Assembly (NCBI RefSeq): GCF_000427405.1
Contig: NZ_KE386491.1
Location: forward strand, 5,301,047 to 5,365,046
Source of the DNA: Flectobacillus major DSM 103
GTDB lineage: Bacteria; Bacteroidota; Bacteroidia; Cytophagales; Spirosomataceae
Reading direction: 5' to 3'
Length of the DNA: 64,000 bases
The position numbers and the translations under genes are program-made. Positions 36,055-45,512 of this stretch are shown piece by piece; positions within the stretch are counted from its first letter, which is position 1, and the number at the start of each line of letters is the position of its first letter. The notes under the pieces were generated by a model. The model did not search any database. It was not told the origin of the DNA and worked only from the letters and a program-made list of their open reading frames with translations.

Positions 36055-36858
36055 ATGAGAAAAATAATTGCATCCGCTTTCTTGATACTTGTTCAAGGTA
36101 GTTTGATTGTTTCAAAGGCCCAAAATAGCGAATATAGCGGTTCTTATGAAAATACGGTGGTTGAAGAAGGAATTGCAAAGTATTATGCAAAAAATTTGAC
36201 TGGAAATTTGACTTCTTATGGTGAAAAGTACGATGATTCTCAAATGACAGCGTCACATTCAAGATTCCCTTTAAATACGATTTTGAAAGTGACAAACCTA
36301 GAGAATAATAAGTTTGTAGAGGTGCGTGTTAATGATTATTGTAGATGTGAAGACGAAGGTAAAGTTATTAATCTATCAAGAGAAGCCGCTTCTCGATTAG
36401 GAATGATTGCTAGTGGACGTGCTCAGGTAAGGGTTGAAGTAGTAAGTGCAAGAGCTCCACAGCCTGTTAATGTTTATCGTGATTATGAGGTTACTACAAG
36501 AGACGAACGATTGAGTGCTTCTTTGGCAAGTGCTCCAGTTCAACAGTCAAGCTATTCAACGGCTTTTTCTGCTGAAAAAACTTATGATATAAATGGTGTC
36601 GAAAAATCACCACGTGGTTTTGGTGTTCAGGTAACAGCATTGACCAACCTGAACAAAATACAAGATATGTACGATGAGTTGATTAAAATGGGCTTGAGCC
36701 GCGATGAAATCTTTATTCAGGTTGGCCAAAAAGATATTGGTAAAGTTTATCGATTAATTTTTGGAGAGTTTTATACCAAAGAAAGTGCCAACGAAAAAAT
36801 TACATGGCTTTCAGAACGTGGTTATCGAGGCCTTGTTCGTTCTCATTATAACTATTAA
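36055..36858 (+). CDS. RlpA-like DPBB and SPOR domain protein
   Basis: A 267-residue exported protein. A signal peptide (about 1-22) is followed by a double-psi beta-barrel (about 38-130): GIAKYYAKNLTGN, RFPLNTILKVTN and VRVNDYCR, where Asp is the catalytic-type residue. A linker and a C-terminal SPOR domain (about 185-265) that binds denuded glycan strands complete it. RlpA proteins are septal lytic transglycosylases that cut peptidoglycan lacking stem peptides. The second barrel motif reads YCRCED, adding two Cys not usual in RlpA. It stands alone with a terminator behind it. Confidence 0.88.
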   Translation: MRKIIASAFLILVQGSLIVSKAQNSEYSGSYENTVVEEGIAKYYAKNLTGNLTSYGEKYDDSQMTASHSRFPLNTILKVTNLENNKFVEVRVNDYCRCEDEGKVINLSREAASRLGMIASGRAQVRVEVVSARAPQPVNVYRDYEVTTRDERLSASLASAPVQQSSYSTAFSAEKTYDINGVEKSPRGFGVQVTALTNLNKIQDMYDELIKMGLSRDEIFIQVGQKDIGKVYRLIFGEFYTKESANEKITWLSERGYRGLVRSHYNY

Positions 36859-36890
36859 AAAAAGGCTGCCTTCACGAAGGCAGCCTTTTT
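36859..36890. terminator. Bidirectional terminator
   Basis: GGCTGCCTTC (36864-36873) pairs with GAAGGCAGCC (36876-36885) and is flanked by A and T runs. It serves the RlpA-like gene and the convergent hydroxylase gene, whose stop codon lies at its edge. Confidence 0.92.
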
Positions 36891-37674
36891 ATTTCCTATT
36901 CGCAAATTCCTTCTCAAAAGTTGGGCTTTCTGTTTTGGCAATTTTGTCCCAGAAGGTAAAATATAAGCCATAATTGTACCGATAGTATTTATGGTGGTGG
37001 CTGTGATGTGTTGCCCCAACCATGTATTTGCCCGTCCAATCTCCCACTGTATTTTTAGGATATATTTCGATGTCTAAATGATTGATTGCTGCTGTAATAG
37101 TCATAATACTCAGGTGTGCCACAATGGCATAGATGTGCATTGGTATAACTATTATAATAACGGGCATTATTAAGGCTTCTAATAGCCCCTCTAATGGATG
37201 AAACGAAAAGGCTGTCCATGCCGAAGTAATTCTGCTTTCATGATGAACATGATGTACAATTTTATAAATACGAGGCTGATGCATCCATCTATGTACCCAA
37301 TAATAGTATGTTTCATGTACAAGCATTGCCAACATAATACTTACAGGCAACCAAACAAGAGGGTATTCATGAATATCGAGGTAGATTTTGGTATAGCCTT
37401 TTTGCCACAATACAGCGGCTGACGCACCGACAATAGCAAAAATCAAAGAGGTAAGTGTCGACCAAAAGGCTTCTTTTCTAAATTGTTGGGGTGGATAAGG
37501 CTTTAGGTTGATTTTTCGGTTGAGCCAAGCTTCTTTTTTCCACCCATAAAAATACAGGTGGCATATACCCGACAAAATCAAATAGCGAACCATTACGCTA
37601 AAAAACATAAAACCACAAAGACCAAGAAAAACAATAGGGTCTGTAAAGCTGAGGGAAGGTATTGTTGTTTCCAT
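36889..37674 (-). CDS. Fatty acid hydroxylase/sterol desaturase family protein
   Basis: A 261-residue membrane protein with the three histidine clusters of the di-iron fatty acid hydroxylase superfamily: HRWMH (after WV), HHVHH and HHSHHH. Four or five hydrophobic segments place the iron centre at the cytoplasmic face. It oxidises a lipid chain or carotenoid; the substrate is not evident. It lies 35 bases after the 2-hydroxyacid dehydrogenase gene on the same strand. Confidence 0.9.
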   Translation of the reverse strand: METTIPSLSFTDPIVFLGLCGFMFFSVMVRYLILSGICHLYFYGWKKEAWLNRKINLKPYPPQQFRKEAFWSTLTSLIFAIVGASAAVLWQKGYTKIYLDIHEYPLVWLPVSIMLAMLVHETYYYWVHRWMHQPRIYKIVHHVHHESRITSAWTAFSFHPLEGLLEALIMPVIIIVIPMHIYAIVAHLSIMTITAAINHLDIEIYPKNTVGDWTGKYMVGATHHSHHHKYYRYNYGLYFTFWDKIAKTESPTFEKEFANRK

Positions 37675-37709
37675 ACCTTTTCAACTCTCCAAACCCTAAA
37701 AATGTTTCT

Positions 37710-38651
37710 TTAAGCTTGTGCTAAACTGAGTTTTATTTTTTCAAAAAGTACCTGATTGATTTTCTCATAGCTTTCGGCTGTCCAGCCTGCTACATGAGGG
37801 GTTAGAATAACATTTTTCATCTGAAACAATACCTCATAGAGTATCTCTTGTTCAGGACTTAGTTTATTCATTTTCTCGTTTTCGAGAACATCTAGGCATG
37901 CACCCTTTAATTTCCCTGTATTAAGGCCTTTTACGATACATTGTATTGACGCAATTTCGCCACGTGATGTATTTATCAAAAAAATATCTTTTTTAAACTG
38001 TTTGATATAATCATTGGTTACCAGATACCGTGTTTCGTCGGTTAGGGGTATATGGAGGCTCAGGACATCTGTTTGTTCAAAAATTTCTTCCATCGAAGCC
38101 TCTTCTACAAACTGGTTGCTAAATCCTGTTTTGTATTTGTCATAGGCCAATACCTTTACGCCAAAGCCCGATAGCCGTTGTGCTACAGACTGCCCCATGT
38201 TGCCGTATCCAATAAGGCCAATTGTTTTGCCCATTAGTTCGATACCTCGGTTGGCTTCACGTTTCCAAAACTTTTGACGCACCTCAATGTCGGCAGTATT
38301 AATTTTGTTGAAGAGGCACAAAATCATACCTATAACGTGTTCGGCAACGGCATCACGATTTCCTTCGTTGGCGGCAAAAATTTGGATATTCTTTTTTTGA
38401 GCCTCCTCAATATCGATTAAATCGAGCCCAGCACCAGCACGAGCAATAAACCGCAAATGAGAGACAGTATCTAAAATTTCTTTATCAATAGGTGTTTTAC
38501 TTCTAATAATGAGTCCATCGTACTGATGGAGGTTTGCCAATAGTTCTGCACGCTTTATTTGTGGTTGGTAATCAGGAACAAGCCCGAGCGACTCCATCAT
38601 ATACATAATGCTCGGGTGCATTTCATCGGCAATTAACACGCTTTTGTTCAT
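37710..38651 (-). CDS. D-isomer-specific 2-hydroxyacid dehydrogenase (SerA-like)
   Basis: A 313-residue NAD-dependent dehydrogenase. The Rossmann motif is GLIGYGNMGQSVA. The catalytic triad is Arg in INTSRGEI, Glu in CLDVLENE and His in TPHVAGWT. The AGAGLDLID block matches 3-phosphoglycerate dehydrogenases lacking the C-terminal ACT domain. It may make phosphohydroxypyruvate for serine synthesis or reduce another 2-keto acid. It is probably co-transcribed with the hydroxylase gene downstream. Confidence 0.88.
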   Translation of the reverse strand: MNKSVLIADEMHPSIMYMMESLGLVPDYQPQIKRAELLANLHQYDGLIIRSKTPIDKEILDTVSHLRFIARAGAGLDLIDIEEAQKKNIQIFAANEGNRDAVAEHVIGMILCLFNKINTADIEVRQKFWKREANRGIELMGKTIGLIGYGNMGQSVAQRLSGFGVKVLAYDKYKTGFSNQFVEEASMEEIFEQTDVLSLHIPLTDETRYLVTNDYIKQFKKDIFLINTSRGEIASIQCIVKGLNTGKLKGACLDVLENEKMNKLSPEQEILYEVLFQMKNVILTPHVAGWTAESYEKINQVLFEKIKLSLAQA

Positions 38652-38730
38652 AGACTTTGCACCTAATTATGAAATTATTAGGTATTAAAAGTGAAATTAT
38701 GAGGCAAATAGCCTCGTAATACATACTATT

Positions 38731-38764
38731 ACAATAAAAAAACCTGCCAAATTTACGGCAGGTT
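38731..38764 (-). terminator. Terminator after the small membrane protein gene
   Basis: AACCTGCC (38741-38748) pairs with GGCAGGTT (38757-38764), followed on the minus strand by a run of T. It closes the isomerase/small membrane protein unit. Confidence 0.88.
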
Positions 38765-38797
38765 CTTCTGTAAATAAAATATTTGGGAATTCTCTTT

Positions 38798-39004
38798 TCA
38801 AGTATTTTGCTCAAATAGCATAGCCACCAAAATTCCTATGCTAATAAAGAAGATAATTTCGAGCGATAACTGAAAAAAATAAAGTGCATCGAATCGAATT
38901 TCTTTGAGCCAGTGGATGTCGGCATAAATCATACATGATGTAAGCCCACCACCTACCAAGAATACCCCACGGAAGAGTCTAAATTTCCATTTGTTGCTAA
39001 TCAT
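38798..39004 (-). CDS. Small membrane protein, 68 residues
   Basis: It has two hydrophobic segments (around VFLVGGGLTSCMIYA and LSLEIIFFISIGILVAM). No family recognised. It begins 56 bases after the Tat-exported isomerase gene and ends just before a strong terminator, which supports a genuine gene of that unit. Confidence 0.6.
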   Translation of the reverse strand: MISNKWKFRLFRGVFLVGGGLTSCMIYADIHWLKEIRFDALYFFQLSLEIIFFISIGILVAMLFEQNT

Positions 39005-39060
39005 ATCTCAAAAGATTTAGGATGCTACTTCATCCTCAGTTGAGTACGAATAGCTTATTA

Positions 39061-39942
39061 CTAAAACTTCAATTTTTTCAAATTGTTTAAGCTAATTTCG
39101 ATACCTTCCATTGGAGTACGTTTGTAGGCCTCAAGCTCAACAATGAAATATTTGATACCGCCAATAGCTTTTTGGTTAAAGATTTCTTGGAAGTTAATAT
39201 CACCTTCGCCAACTTCAACACTTACATTCTTTACTGGGTCGTGGTCTTTTACGTGAACGTGAGTGAAGCGTCCTTTGTAGTTTTTGAACCATTCGCCAGG
39301 TTTTTGTCCAGCCAAAACAGCCCAGTACAAGTCCATTTCAAAAATGATATGTTTTTCGGTGTTGTCCATCAAAGTTTTGTAGAGGGTTTCACCGTTGTAG
39401 CTTTTAAATTCAAAATCATGGTTGTGGTAGCCAAATTTCAAGTTCAAAGTTTTGCAGTGCTCAGCAGCTTTGTTAAAAATTTCGGCCATCAATTTACCTT
39501 GGCTACGGTCTTCGTCGGCCATATATGGTACAATTGAGTATTTTTGTCCTACTTTGGCCGCATCTTCTACCATTTGTTTCCAAGAATCAGACAATTGACC
39601 ATTCACATAGTCTTTAGATGTAATCATATTATGAGCTGATGGCATTTTCAAGCCATTGTCAGCCAACACTTTAGCATATTCGCTAGCACTTAGGCCAAAG
39701 AATTTGCCATTTGAATACCCAAATCCTTCAACGTTTTTATAACCCATTTTAGCAATTTTGGCTAAAGATGCTTTTGGGTCTTTTGAAATATCTTCACGCA
39801 CCGACCATAATTGTACACCAATTTGGCTTTTTTCGCCTTTGAATGATTCTGCTAAAAGTTCGTTAGAAAGAAGGGCAGTTCCTGCGGCTGTCAATAAACT
39901 CGTTTTTAGGAAATCACGACGAGATGTTTGTTCGTTTAACAT
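39061..39942 (-). CDS. Tat-exported sugar phosphate isomerase/epimerase
   Basis: A 293-residue TIM-barrel protein of the AP endonuclease 2/xylose isomerase-like family. The N-terminus has a twin-arginine motif (SRRDFLKTSLL) and a hydrophobic stretch ending around residue 30. GVQLWSVR starts the barrel, and metal ligands are probably in YHNHDFEF, EMDLYW and HVKDHD. Such proteins are common in Bacteroidota sugar catabolism, and their exact substrates are mostly unknown. A second family member lies at the right edge of the window (63700). Confidence 0.88.
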   Translation of the reverse strand: MLNEQTSRRDFLKTSLLTAAGTALLSNELLAESFKGEKSQIGVQLWSVREDISKDPKASLAKIAKMGYKNVEGFGYSNGKFFGLSASEYAKVLADNGLKMPSAHNMITSKDYVNGQLSDSWKQMVEDAAKVGQKYSIVPYMADEDRSQGKLMAEIFNKAAEHCKTLNLKFGYHNHDFEFKSYNGETLYKTLMDNTEKHIIFEMDLYWAVLAGQKPGEWFKNYKGRFTHVHVKDHDPVKNVSVEVGEGDINFQEIFNQKAIGGIKYFIVELEAYKRTPMEGIEISLNNLKKLKF

Positions 39943-40137
39943 TGTAGTAATAAGATTAGTTAAATGATTAATTGGATAGATAATAATTGGAAATTGGCTG
40001 TTTAACTTGTTATTAATCAGTTGTTTATTAAGTTATTTAGCTCGATTAAAGTTGTACTGTATATTTAGACTAAAAAAATACCCACTAACTTAACGCTAAT
40101 GGGTACATTAAATTTGTTTCAAAAGTAAGAAAAAGTT

Positions 40138-41166
40138 TTACTTTTCTTGTATCTCTTTGATACTTTCTTTACGGTTTTTTACTACATCAATTGCTGTAAA
40201 AATAGCTTGGAGCATAGAAGTTTCGCTAGCAGTGTTTTTCCCAGCAATATCGTATGCCGTTCCGTGGTCGGGCGAGGTACGTACAATTGAAAGTCCTGCA
40301 GTGAAATTTACGCCATTTTCAAAGGCAATATACTTGAAAGGAATCAAGCCTTGGTCATGATACATCGCCAAAACGGCATCGAAGTGACGGTGTTGCATAT
40401 TCCCAAAAAATCCATCGGAAGGGAATGGGCCAAATACCAAGTTGCCATTTTGCTTGAATTGCTCAATTACAGGGCTAATCACTTCTTTTTCTTCATTACC
40501 CAACAAGCCATCTTCGCCAGCATGAGGATTAAGCCCCAAGACTGCAATTTTAGGCTTTTGCAAGCCAAAATCTTGTGTCAAGGAGTTGAGCATTAGCTGA
40601 AGCTTTTGAGTAATACGCTCTTGTGTAACCTGCGAGCGTACACGCCCCAACGGAATATGTCCCGTAACTACACCAACACGAATATCTTCAGAAACCAAGA
40701 ACATCAATGAATCTTTTGCATCGAAAGCATTGGTAAAAAACTCTGTATGTCCAGGAAATTTGAATTCTTCTGACTGAATATTGTATTTGTTGATAGGAGC
40801 TGTAACAATAGCCTCAATCAAACCATCTTTTAAATCCTGTGTAGCTTTTTGCAAACACGCCAAAGCCGCTGCACCAGCATCCTGTGTAACCTTGCCCGAT
40901 TCTACTTCGGTCTGTTTGTCGTCCCAGCAGGTAATTACATTGGTTACTTTGGGGTTGAGCTGCTGAATACCATTGATACTGTGGAGTGTCCAATCTTTTA
41001 AGTCGAGTACTTTTCTGTAATAGCTCAATACCCTTTGCGAGCCATAAATTACAGGAGTACAGATTTTTAGGATACGGTTACTAGAAAGGGCTTTTAGTAT
41101 AACCTCAGGGCCAACGCCATTATAATCGCCAAGTGTAATACCTATAATTGGTTTTTGATGTTCCAT
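40138..41166 (-). CDS. pdxA: 4-hydroxythreonine-4-phosphate dehydrogenase
   Basis: A 342-residue PdxA. The start at ATG 41166 (MEHQKPIIGITLGDYNG) fits the family; an upstream in-frame Met at 41208 adds 14 unlikely residues. Zinc-binding His are in FPGHTEFF and MYHDQGLIPFK, and TAPINKYN and SPDHGTAYDIAG bind substrate. It oxidises 4-phosphohydroxy-threonine on the way to pyridoxal phosphate, the cofactor of Kbl and the class V aminotransferase elsewhere in the window. No other pdx gene is nearby. Confidence 0.95.
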   Translation of the reverse strand: MEHQKPIIGITLGDYNGVGPEVILKALSSNRILKICTPVIYGSQRVLSYYRKVLDLKDWTLHSINGIQQLNPKVTNVITCWDDKQTEVESGKVTQDAGAAALACLQKATQDLKDGLIEAIVTAPINKYNIQSEEFKFPGHTEFFTNAFDAKDSLMFLVSEDIRVGVVTGHIPLGRVRSQVTQERITQKLQLMLNSLTQDFGLQKPKIAVLGLNPHAGEDGLLGNEEKEVISPVIEQFKQNGNLVFGPFPSDGFFGNMQHRHFDAVLAMYHDQGLIPFKYIAFENGVNFTAGLSIVRTSPDHGTAYDIAGKNTASETSMLQAIFTAIDVVKNRKESIKEIQEK

Positions 41167-41316
41167 TTTCTTGTTGGTTCTTGTTGCAAACGTCTTTTTG
41201 CCAAGCAAAAATCGTATAGAATCATTTTGTTTGCTTTACTAAATTCTTGCAAGTTTACTCAAAAGATAGTGAAATAAAAACCAAAGCCTAAAATCAAGAA
41301 ATGATAATCTGTTTTT

Positions 41317-41673
41317 TTAGCCTATTGTACTCATTCTACTAAAGTAGAATTTAACGGAAGCAAATTTTCTTCGAGATATTTCTATGGTATCGCCTGTGTC
41401 CATCAGAATCGTCTGGTTATAGCGACAAATAGACTTTACAAAGTAAGGATTAATAAGGTATTTACGGTGTACACGTACAAATTCCATTGGTTTGAGGTAT
41501 TCTTCTAGAACCTTTAATGTTTTACATATCAAAATTTTTTTTCCCGATTTCAAATGTACTATCGAATAGTTGATGTCGCCACTAAGCATGATAATCTCTG
41601 TAAGATCAATGTTTCTTTTTGTTTTTTTATCCATAATTGGATTTTGTCTGAAGTGATTTATGGGATAAGTCAT
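41317..41673 (-). CDS. LytTR DNA-binding domain protein
   Basis: A 118-residue protein consisting almost entirely of a LytTR domain: IIMLSGDINYSIVHLKSG, the RVHRKYLIN motif and a closing ISRRKF. There is no receiver or membrane domain, so the way it is controlled is unclear. A second possible start is the Met at 41634. It lies downstream of the sensor operon but is separated from it by about 120 bases, and may sense through a partner. Confidence 0.85.
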   Translation of the reverse strand: MTYPINHFRQNPIMDKKTKRNIDLTEIIMLSGDINYSIVHLKSGKKILICKTLKVLEEYLKPMEFVRVHRKYLINPYFVKSICRYNQTILMDTGDTIEISRRKFASVKFYFSRMSTIG

Positions 41674-41793
41674 AGTTATAAAAATTTAGCTTTTGGGTAG
41701 GTTACCAAGTAGTATGAAATACCATTCAAAAGTCTAAAAATTTATATAAACTAGATTCCCCTAATTGTAGGGGAAATACGAGGGGAAGAAACA

Positions 41794-42435
41794 TTAGGGA
41801 TGAATGATTTTCTCTAGGATAGCTTTTGAAACGGCCTCTGTAGCTGAATTGACGTGTAGTTTGTCATAAATATTTTTAATATAAAAATTAACGGTAGAGT
41901 ATTTAATCTGGCAAGCATCGGCTATCATTTTGTAGCTCATGCCATCTACCATACATTTCAAAACATCTTTTTCGCGAGGGGTAAGTGGGTAAAAGCGTGG
42001 CGAATGTTGAGTTTTTTTTTCTTGAATACTATTCAATACCTTTCGGGCAATACTTGGACTCATCGGAGATCCACCCTGAAATACTTCCTTGATTGAGTTA
42101 ATGACTCTTTCATAATCAGAGCCTTTGAGGAGGTATCCTGATGCTCCAGCACAAATAGCCGCAAATACTTTATCGTCGTCGGCGTGGATAGTGTGCATCA
42201 AAATTTGAATATTCGGGAAAATTTGTTTAAGAATAATAACAGCCTCAATACCCGATATTTCGGGCATCTGAATATCCATCATAATTACATCGGGTTGTAA
42301 TCGCTTAACCTTCGAGACAATTTCGGTAGCATCGGAAAAAGCCCCCACCACCTGCATATCGTCGGCCTCTTCGAACATGAGTTTGAGGCTATCAATTTGG
42401 GCTCTGTTGTCATCAAATAGTAGTATTCTTATCAT
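41794..42435 (-). CDS. NarL/LuxR-type response regulator
   Basis: A 213-residue regulator. The receiver domain (1-125) has the acidic pair DD at 8-9, phospho-acceptor Asp54 in MMDIQMPE and Lys in LLKGSDYE. A LuxR helix-turn-helix follows (about 148-210: LTPREKDVLKCMVDGMSYK). It starts 6 bases after the histidine kinase gene, so the two form a two-component system in a four-gene operon. Confidence 0.94.
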   Translation of the reverse strand: MIRILLFDDNRAQIDSLKLMFEEADDMQVVGAFSDATEIVSKVKRLQPDVIMMDIQMPEISGIEAVIILKQIFPNIQILMHTIHADDDKVFAAICAGASGYLLKGSDYERVINSIKEVFQGGSPMSPSIARKVLNSIQEKKTQHSPRFYPLTPREKDVLKCMVDGMSYKMIADACQIKYSTVNFYIKNIYDKLHVNSATEAVSKAILEKIIHP

Positions 42436-42441
42436 AGTGCT

Positions 42442-43575
42442 TTACTGTTCATGAATAAGCGTAATAATAATGTCTGTACCACGGTCTATTTGCGAAAGAA
42501 TTTCTAATTTGCCGTGCATTTCATCTACCCGTTTTTTCAAATTTTGTAATCCATTCCCAAAATAAGTTTTTTCGGTGTCAAAACCTTTTCCATCATCATT
42601 GATTCTGATAATCAAAAAATCAGCTTGTATTTCTATTTTTGTATAAACCGTTTTTGCATTGGCATGCTTGATAATATTTTGGGTAATTTCCTTAAAAATC
42701 AAGAACAAATTGCGACGCTCTTGAATTTCAAATTTTTGGATAAGTAATATATCCGAAATCTCAAAAATGCTTCTTATTTCTTTGGTATTGAGGTTTTCAG
42801 ATAAATAGTTTTCTATTTTATCAAAAAAAGTTTCGGCCAAATCATTTTGTGGGTTAATGGCCATTACAATGCCTCGCATGGCTTCGGTTGACTCTTTTGA
42901 ATACCCGATAATCATTTCTAAGATAGGTTTAATATCGGTATCAGGATGCTTTCGTAGCCTTCGTAAGGCTGTTGCTCCCATAGAGTGAATACTGGTAAGT
43001 ACCGAGCCAATGTCGTCGTGGAGGTCGGAGGCAATACTGTCTCTGATTTCCTGAACTTTTAATTTTTGTCGCAAGCGGTAGTTGAATAACAGGTAAAGAA
43101 ATATGCTGATAGCCAGTAAAGCGTACAAAAATAACAAGGGAACAAACCACCATCGAGCCCAAAGGGGAGGGGTGATTGTAAGGGGTTGAGTGACTTTGCC
43201 TAATTCGGGATGATTGGTCGACTCAAGCACAAAGGTATAATCTCCACTTGGAATATTGGTAAAGTGGGCAAAGTGCTCTTGGGTCGTAATTGCATAAGGC
43301 AAAAGTCCTTCTAAACGATACCGAAATAGGGTATTGGGCAAACTAGCATTGAAATAAATAAAAACCGTATTCTGATTATAGTTTAATAAAATAGGCTGCG
43401 GACTTGGGCTAAACTTATTGTATTTGACGGTATTGCCTTGTGTTTGGGGGGCTACAATTTGGTTGATACTGATATTTTGTGCCCATCCCTGACTTACTTT
43501 TATACAAAATAAGGCAAGGCAATAGCTTGCTAAAATACTTTTTGATCCCCAAAAGCTTTTTAGATAGTAAGGCAT
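42442..43575 (-). CDS. Sensor histidine kinase (HisKA_3/HATPase_c)
   Basis: A 377-residue membrane kinase. A signal or first helix is followed by a periplasmic Y_Y_Y-like beta domain (about 40-130: FRYRLEGLLPY, SGDYTFVLES), a transmembrane helix (about 140-162), the dimerisation helix with His186 in IASDLHDDIGSVL, and an ATPase domain with NDDGKGFD and NGLQNLKKR. The Y_Y_Y domain normally sits behind a beta-propeller in Bacteroidota sensors; here the propeller is absent. The cognate LuxR regulator follows, and a 7-helix membrane protein and an unknown protein precede it. Confidence 0.92.
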   Translation of the reverse strand: MPYYLKSFWGSKSILASYCLALFCIKVSQGWAQNISINQIVAPQTQGNTVKYNKFSPSPQPILLNYNQNTVFIYFNASLPNTLFRYRLEGLLPYAITTQEHFAHFTNIPSGDYTFVLESTNHPELGKVTQPLTITPPLWARWWFVPLLFLYALLAISIFLYLLFNYRLRQKLKVQEIRDSIASDLHDDIGSVLTSIHSMGATALRRLRKHPDTDIKPILEMIIGYSKESTEAMRGIVMAINPQNDLAETFFDKIENYLSENLNTKEIRSIFEISDILLIQKFEIQERRNLFLIFKEITQNIIKHANAKTVYTKIEIQADFLIIRINDDGKGFDTEKTYFGNGLQNLKKRVDEMHGKLEILSQIDRGTDIIITLIHEQ

Positions 43576-43582
43576 AAATAGC

Positions 43583-44227
43583 TTAGACTTTGTTTTTTTT
43601 TCGGGAAACTAAAAAGCCAAATGCAAACAAAATAGAGGCAAGGGCATTGCCAACACCAGCAATACTATCGAAGAAAAAGTATAAATCGAGCGATGTTTCT
43701 ATAAAATGATTTTTGAAAGCATTTGAAATAAGGGTGAGTGTTCCAAGTGTCCAAAACCCCAAACTCATCCAAAAATAACTATTTCTATCAATCATTCTCG
43801 ATTTGATATTCAAAATCTCTTTGTTGATATAAAGTGTTGCATAAATAATCATGGCAAGGTTGTACAAAATAAGCGTATAGGTATTAATCGCATTGAATCC
43901 CCGAATCATAATTTCTGTTATAATGCCCGTACTAAACAGCCCCCCTACAATCAATAATATTACAGGAGGTACTATTTTGGTAGATAGCTTGGTATAATAA
44001 AAGGTAAAAATCCAAAAACAAATAATGGTACGAATAGGGTACAAAAAATGGTTTTTGATACCATAAGTGGCTAAAAAAAAGGCAGCGAAGTCTTTTAAAA
44101 GTATTACTATCAAAAAAAGCTGAATTAGCTTATCGGTTCTGGCGAGTTGCTTGAACCGATAAATGCTAATTCCTATAGGAAGTAATATAAACGTATAGAA
44201 AATGTAATAGAACGATGTATAATCCAT
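43583..44227 (-). CDS. Multi-pass membrane protein, possible sensor partner
   Basis: A 214-residue protein with about seven hydrophobic segments and few polar loops. It resembles 7-helix sensory modules but no family is recognised. It lies 7 bases before the histidine kinase gene and 12 after the unknown protein gene, so it probably acts in the same signalling pathway. Confidence 0.65.
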   Translation of the reverse strand: MDYTSFYYIFYTFILLPIGISIYRFKQLARTDKLIQLFLIVILLKDFAAFFLATYGIKNHFLYPIRTIICFWIFTFYYTKLSTKIVPPVILLIVGGLFSTGIITEIMIRGFNAINTYTLILYNLAMIIYATLYINKEILNIKSRMIDRNSYFWMSLGFWTLGTLTLISNAFKNHFIETSLDLYFFFDSIAGVGNALASILFAFGFLVSRKKNKV

Positions 44228-44239
44228 AATTTACATAAA

Positions 44240-45055
44240 TCATCCTTTGGGTCTACAATTGATTCTTGGAGGGCAGTCAAAAGGGTCATTTGGTTCGATA
44301 TTGGCATCGAAAAAGTCAAAATGAATGCCTGTTACTTCTGGCGAGTCCATGCGTAAACAAATAATTTGTCCGTTGGTTGAATGAGGCGAAAAAGAACTCA
44401 TTCCAAAGGTAAATCTAATCTGAACAGCATCGCCGAGATACTCTGTTTTGGTCAAAATAGATTGAAAAGTTTTTCTACCAATGGTATATCCTTTTACCAA
44501 CATTTCATCGGGATTCGTAATTGTACTTTCAAAGTTATCAACAAACCGAAGGAATTCTTGATGTGTAATGGGCTTTTTTATACTGCCGTTTAAAAAATGC
44601 TTTGTTTCTCCATTAATTGTTAGCAAATTATCAACCGTCAAGTCGGGGTCTATGATAGGATTATTGCTTTGGAAACTACCCGTTGTACACAAAACGTGTG
44701 TACCTCCACTCCCCAAAGGGGCATTGATACCAATACAAAATTTGAGAGCATTACAATGACAAACCTTAATGAAGTCGAGTAGTGCCAATATATTCTTTTT
44801 CTGTACTACTATTTCGAGGTTGTTGGCCTGAAGTTTTTCTAAGCATTTGGCTTCGTTGGGGTTGTAATAAATAAACCCATTGTTATAAATAAGGTATCTT
44901 TTAAAATCACTTACTCGCTCTGGCCAGCTAGAGGTGATTTCAAAGGTACTCATGTAATCTTTTCCTTGTAGATTGGGATTGGTATATTGAACTGGTTTAT
45001 CTGTCCAGTCTTTAGCAAAGACTTCGCAGATTTCTGCATTAGAAAATATTTCCAT
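44240..45055 (-). CDS. Unknown protein heading the sensor operon
   Basis: A 271-residue soluble protein with no signal peptide. It contains CIGINAPLGSGGTHVLCTTG and a Cys/Pro-rich end (FDCPPRINCRPKG). No family recognised. It is the first gene of the operon leading to the membrane protein, kinase and response regulator, and it faces the divergent subtilase-like pair across 112 bases. Confidence 0.6.
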   Translation of the reverse strand: MEIFSNAEICEVFAKDWTDKPVQYTNPNLQGKDYMSTFEITSSWPERVSDFKRYLIYNNGFIYYNPNEAKCLEKLQANNLEIVVQKKNILALLDFIKVCHCNALKFCIGINAPLGSGGTHVLCTTGSFQSNNPIIDPDLTVDNLLTINGETKHFLNGSIKKPITHQEFLRFVDNFESTITNPDEMLVKGYTIGRKTFQSILTKTEYLGDAVQIRFTFGMSSFSPHSTNGQIICLRMDSPEVTGIHFDFFDANIEPNDPFDCPPRINCRPKG

Positions 45056-45167
45056 AGTGTAAAAAAAGGCCGTTAAATAAATTAAAGATTAAAGAGCTCA
45101 ATTTTAGGGATTAAATTACGGGGAAGCTAAAAATACTTATTATTCGGCATGAAAATAGAACAGCAAT

Positions 45168-45512
45168 ATGAGAATGATTCAAGTAGGTGACCTCGTTTAT
45201 ATTCCCGACCTTTCGGTGGTGGATGAAAGTTATTTTTATATTGATCATCTTGCTCAAATACGTAGATTGACCAATACCTGTTTGCCTATTCATTCAGGAG
45301 AAGAACCTCTACTGAAGTTTGCTTGGGTGTTTTTCGACGAAGTACGTTTGTTAGATGACTCAGCCCTAGAGCGTCTTGCTACAACAGGTTTTGCCTTTGG
45401 CTTATATTTTGTATTGACCAACCCTAAGCGTGAAGCCCTTACCCAAAATGATATAGAAGATTTTATCCTAAATTTTCCTCATATACAGTACTGCTCATCT
45501 TATGGCAATTGA
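45168..45512 (+). CDS. Unknown protein, coupled to the subtilase-like gene
   Basis: A 114-residue soluble protein (MRMIQVGDLVYIPDLSVVDE...). No family recognised. Its stop codon TGA overlaps the ATG of the next gene by one base (TGATG at 45510-45514), so translation is probably coupled. A short 13-codon frame (45149) lies just upstream and may be a leader. The gene may encode a chaperone, substrate or inhibitor for the subtilase-like partner; this is only inference. Confidence 0.6.
   Translation: MRMIQVGDLVYIPDLSVVDESYFYIDHLAQIRRLTNTCLPIHSGEEPLLKFAWVFFDEVRLLDDSALERLATTGFAFGLYFVLTNPKREALTQNDIEDFILNFPHIQYCSSYGN

Noticed and set aside
39172-39537. 121-codon plus-strand frame
   Set aside because: It is the exact shadow of the Tat-exported isomerase on the other strand; the translation is Phe/Val-rich without family signal.
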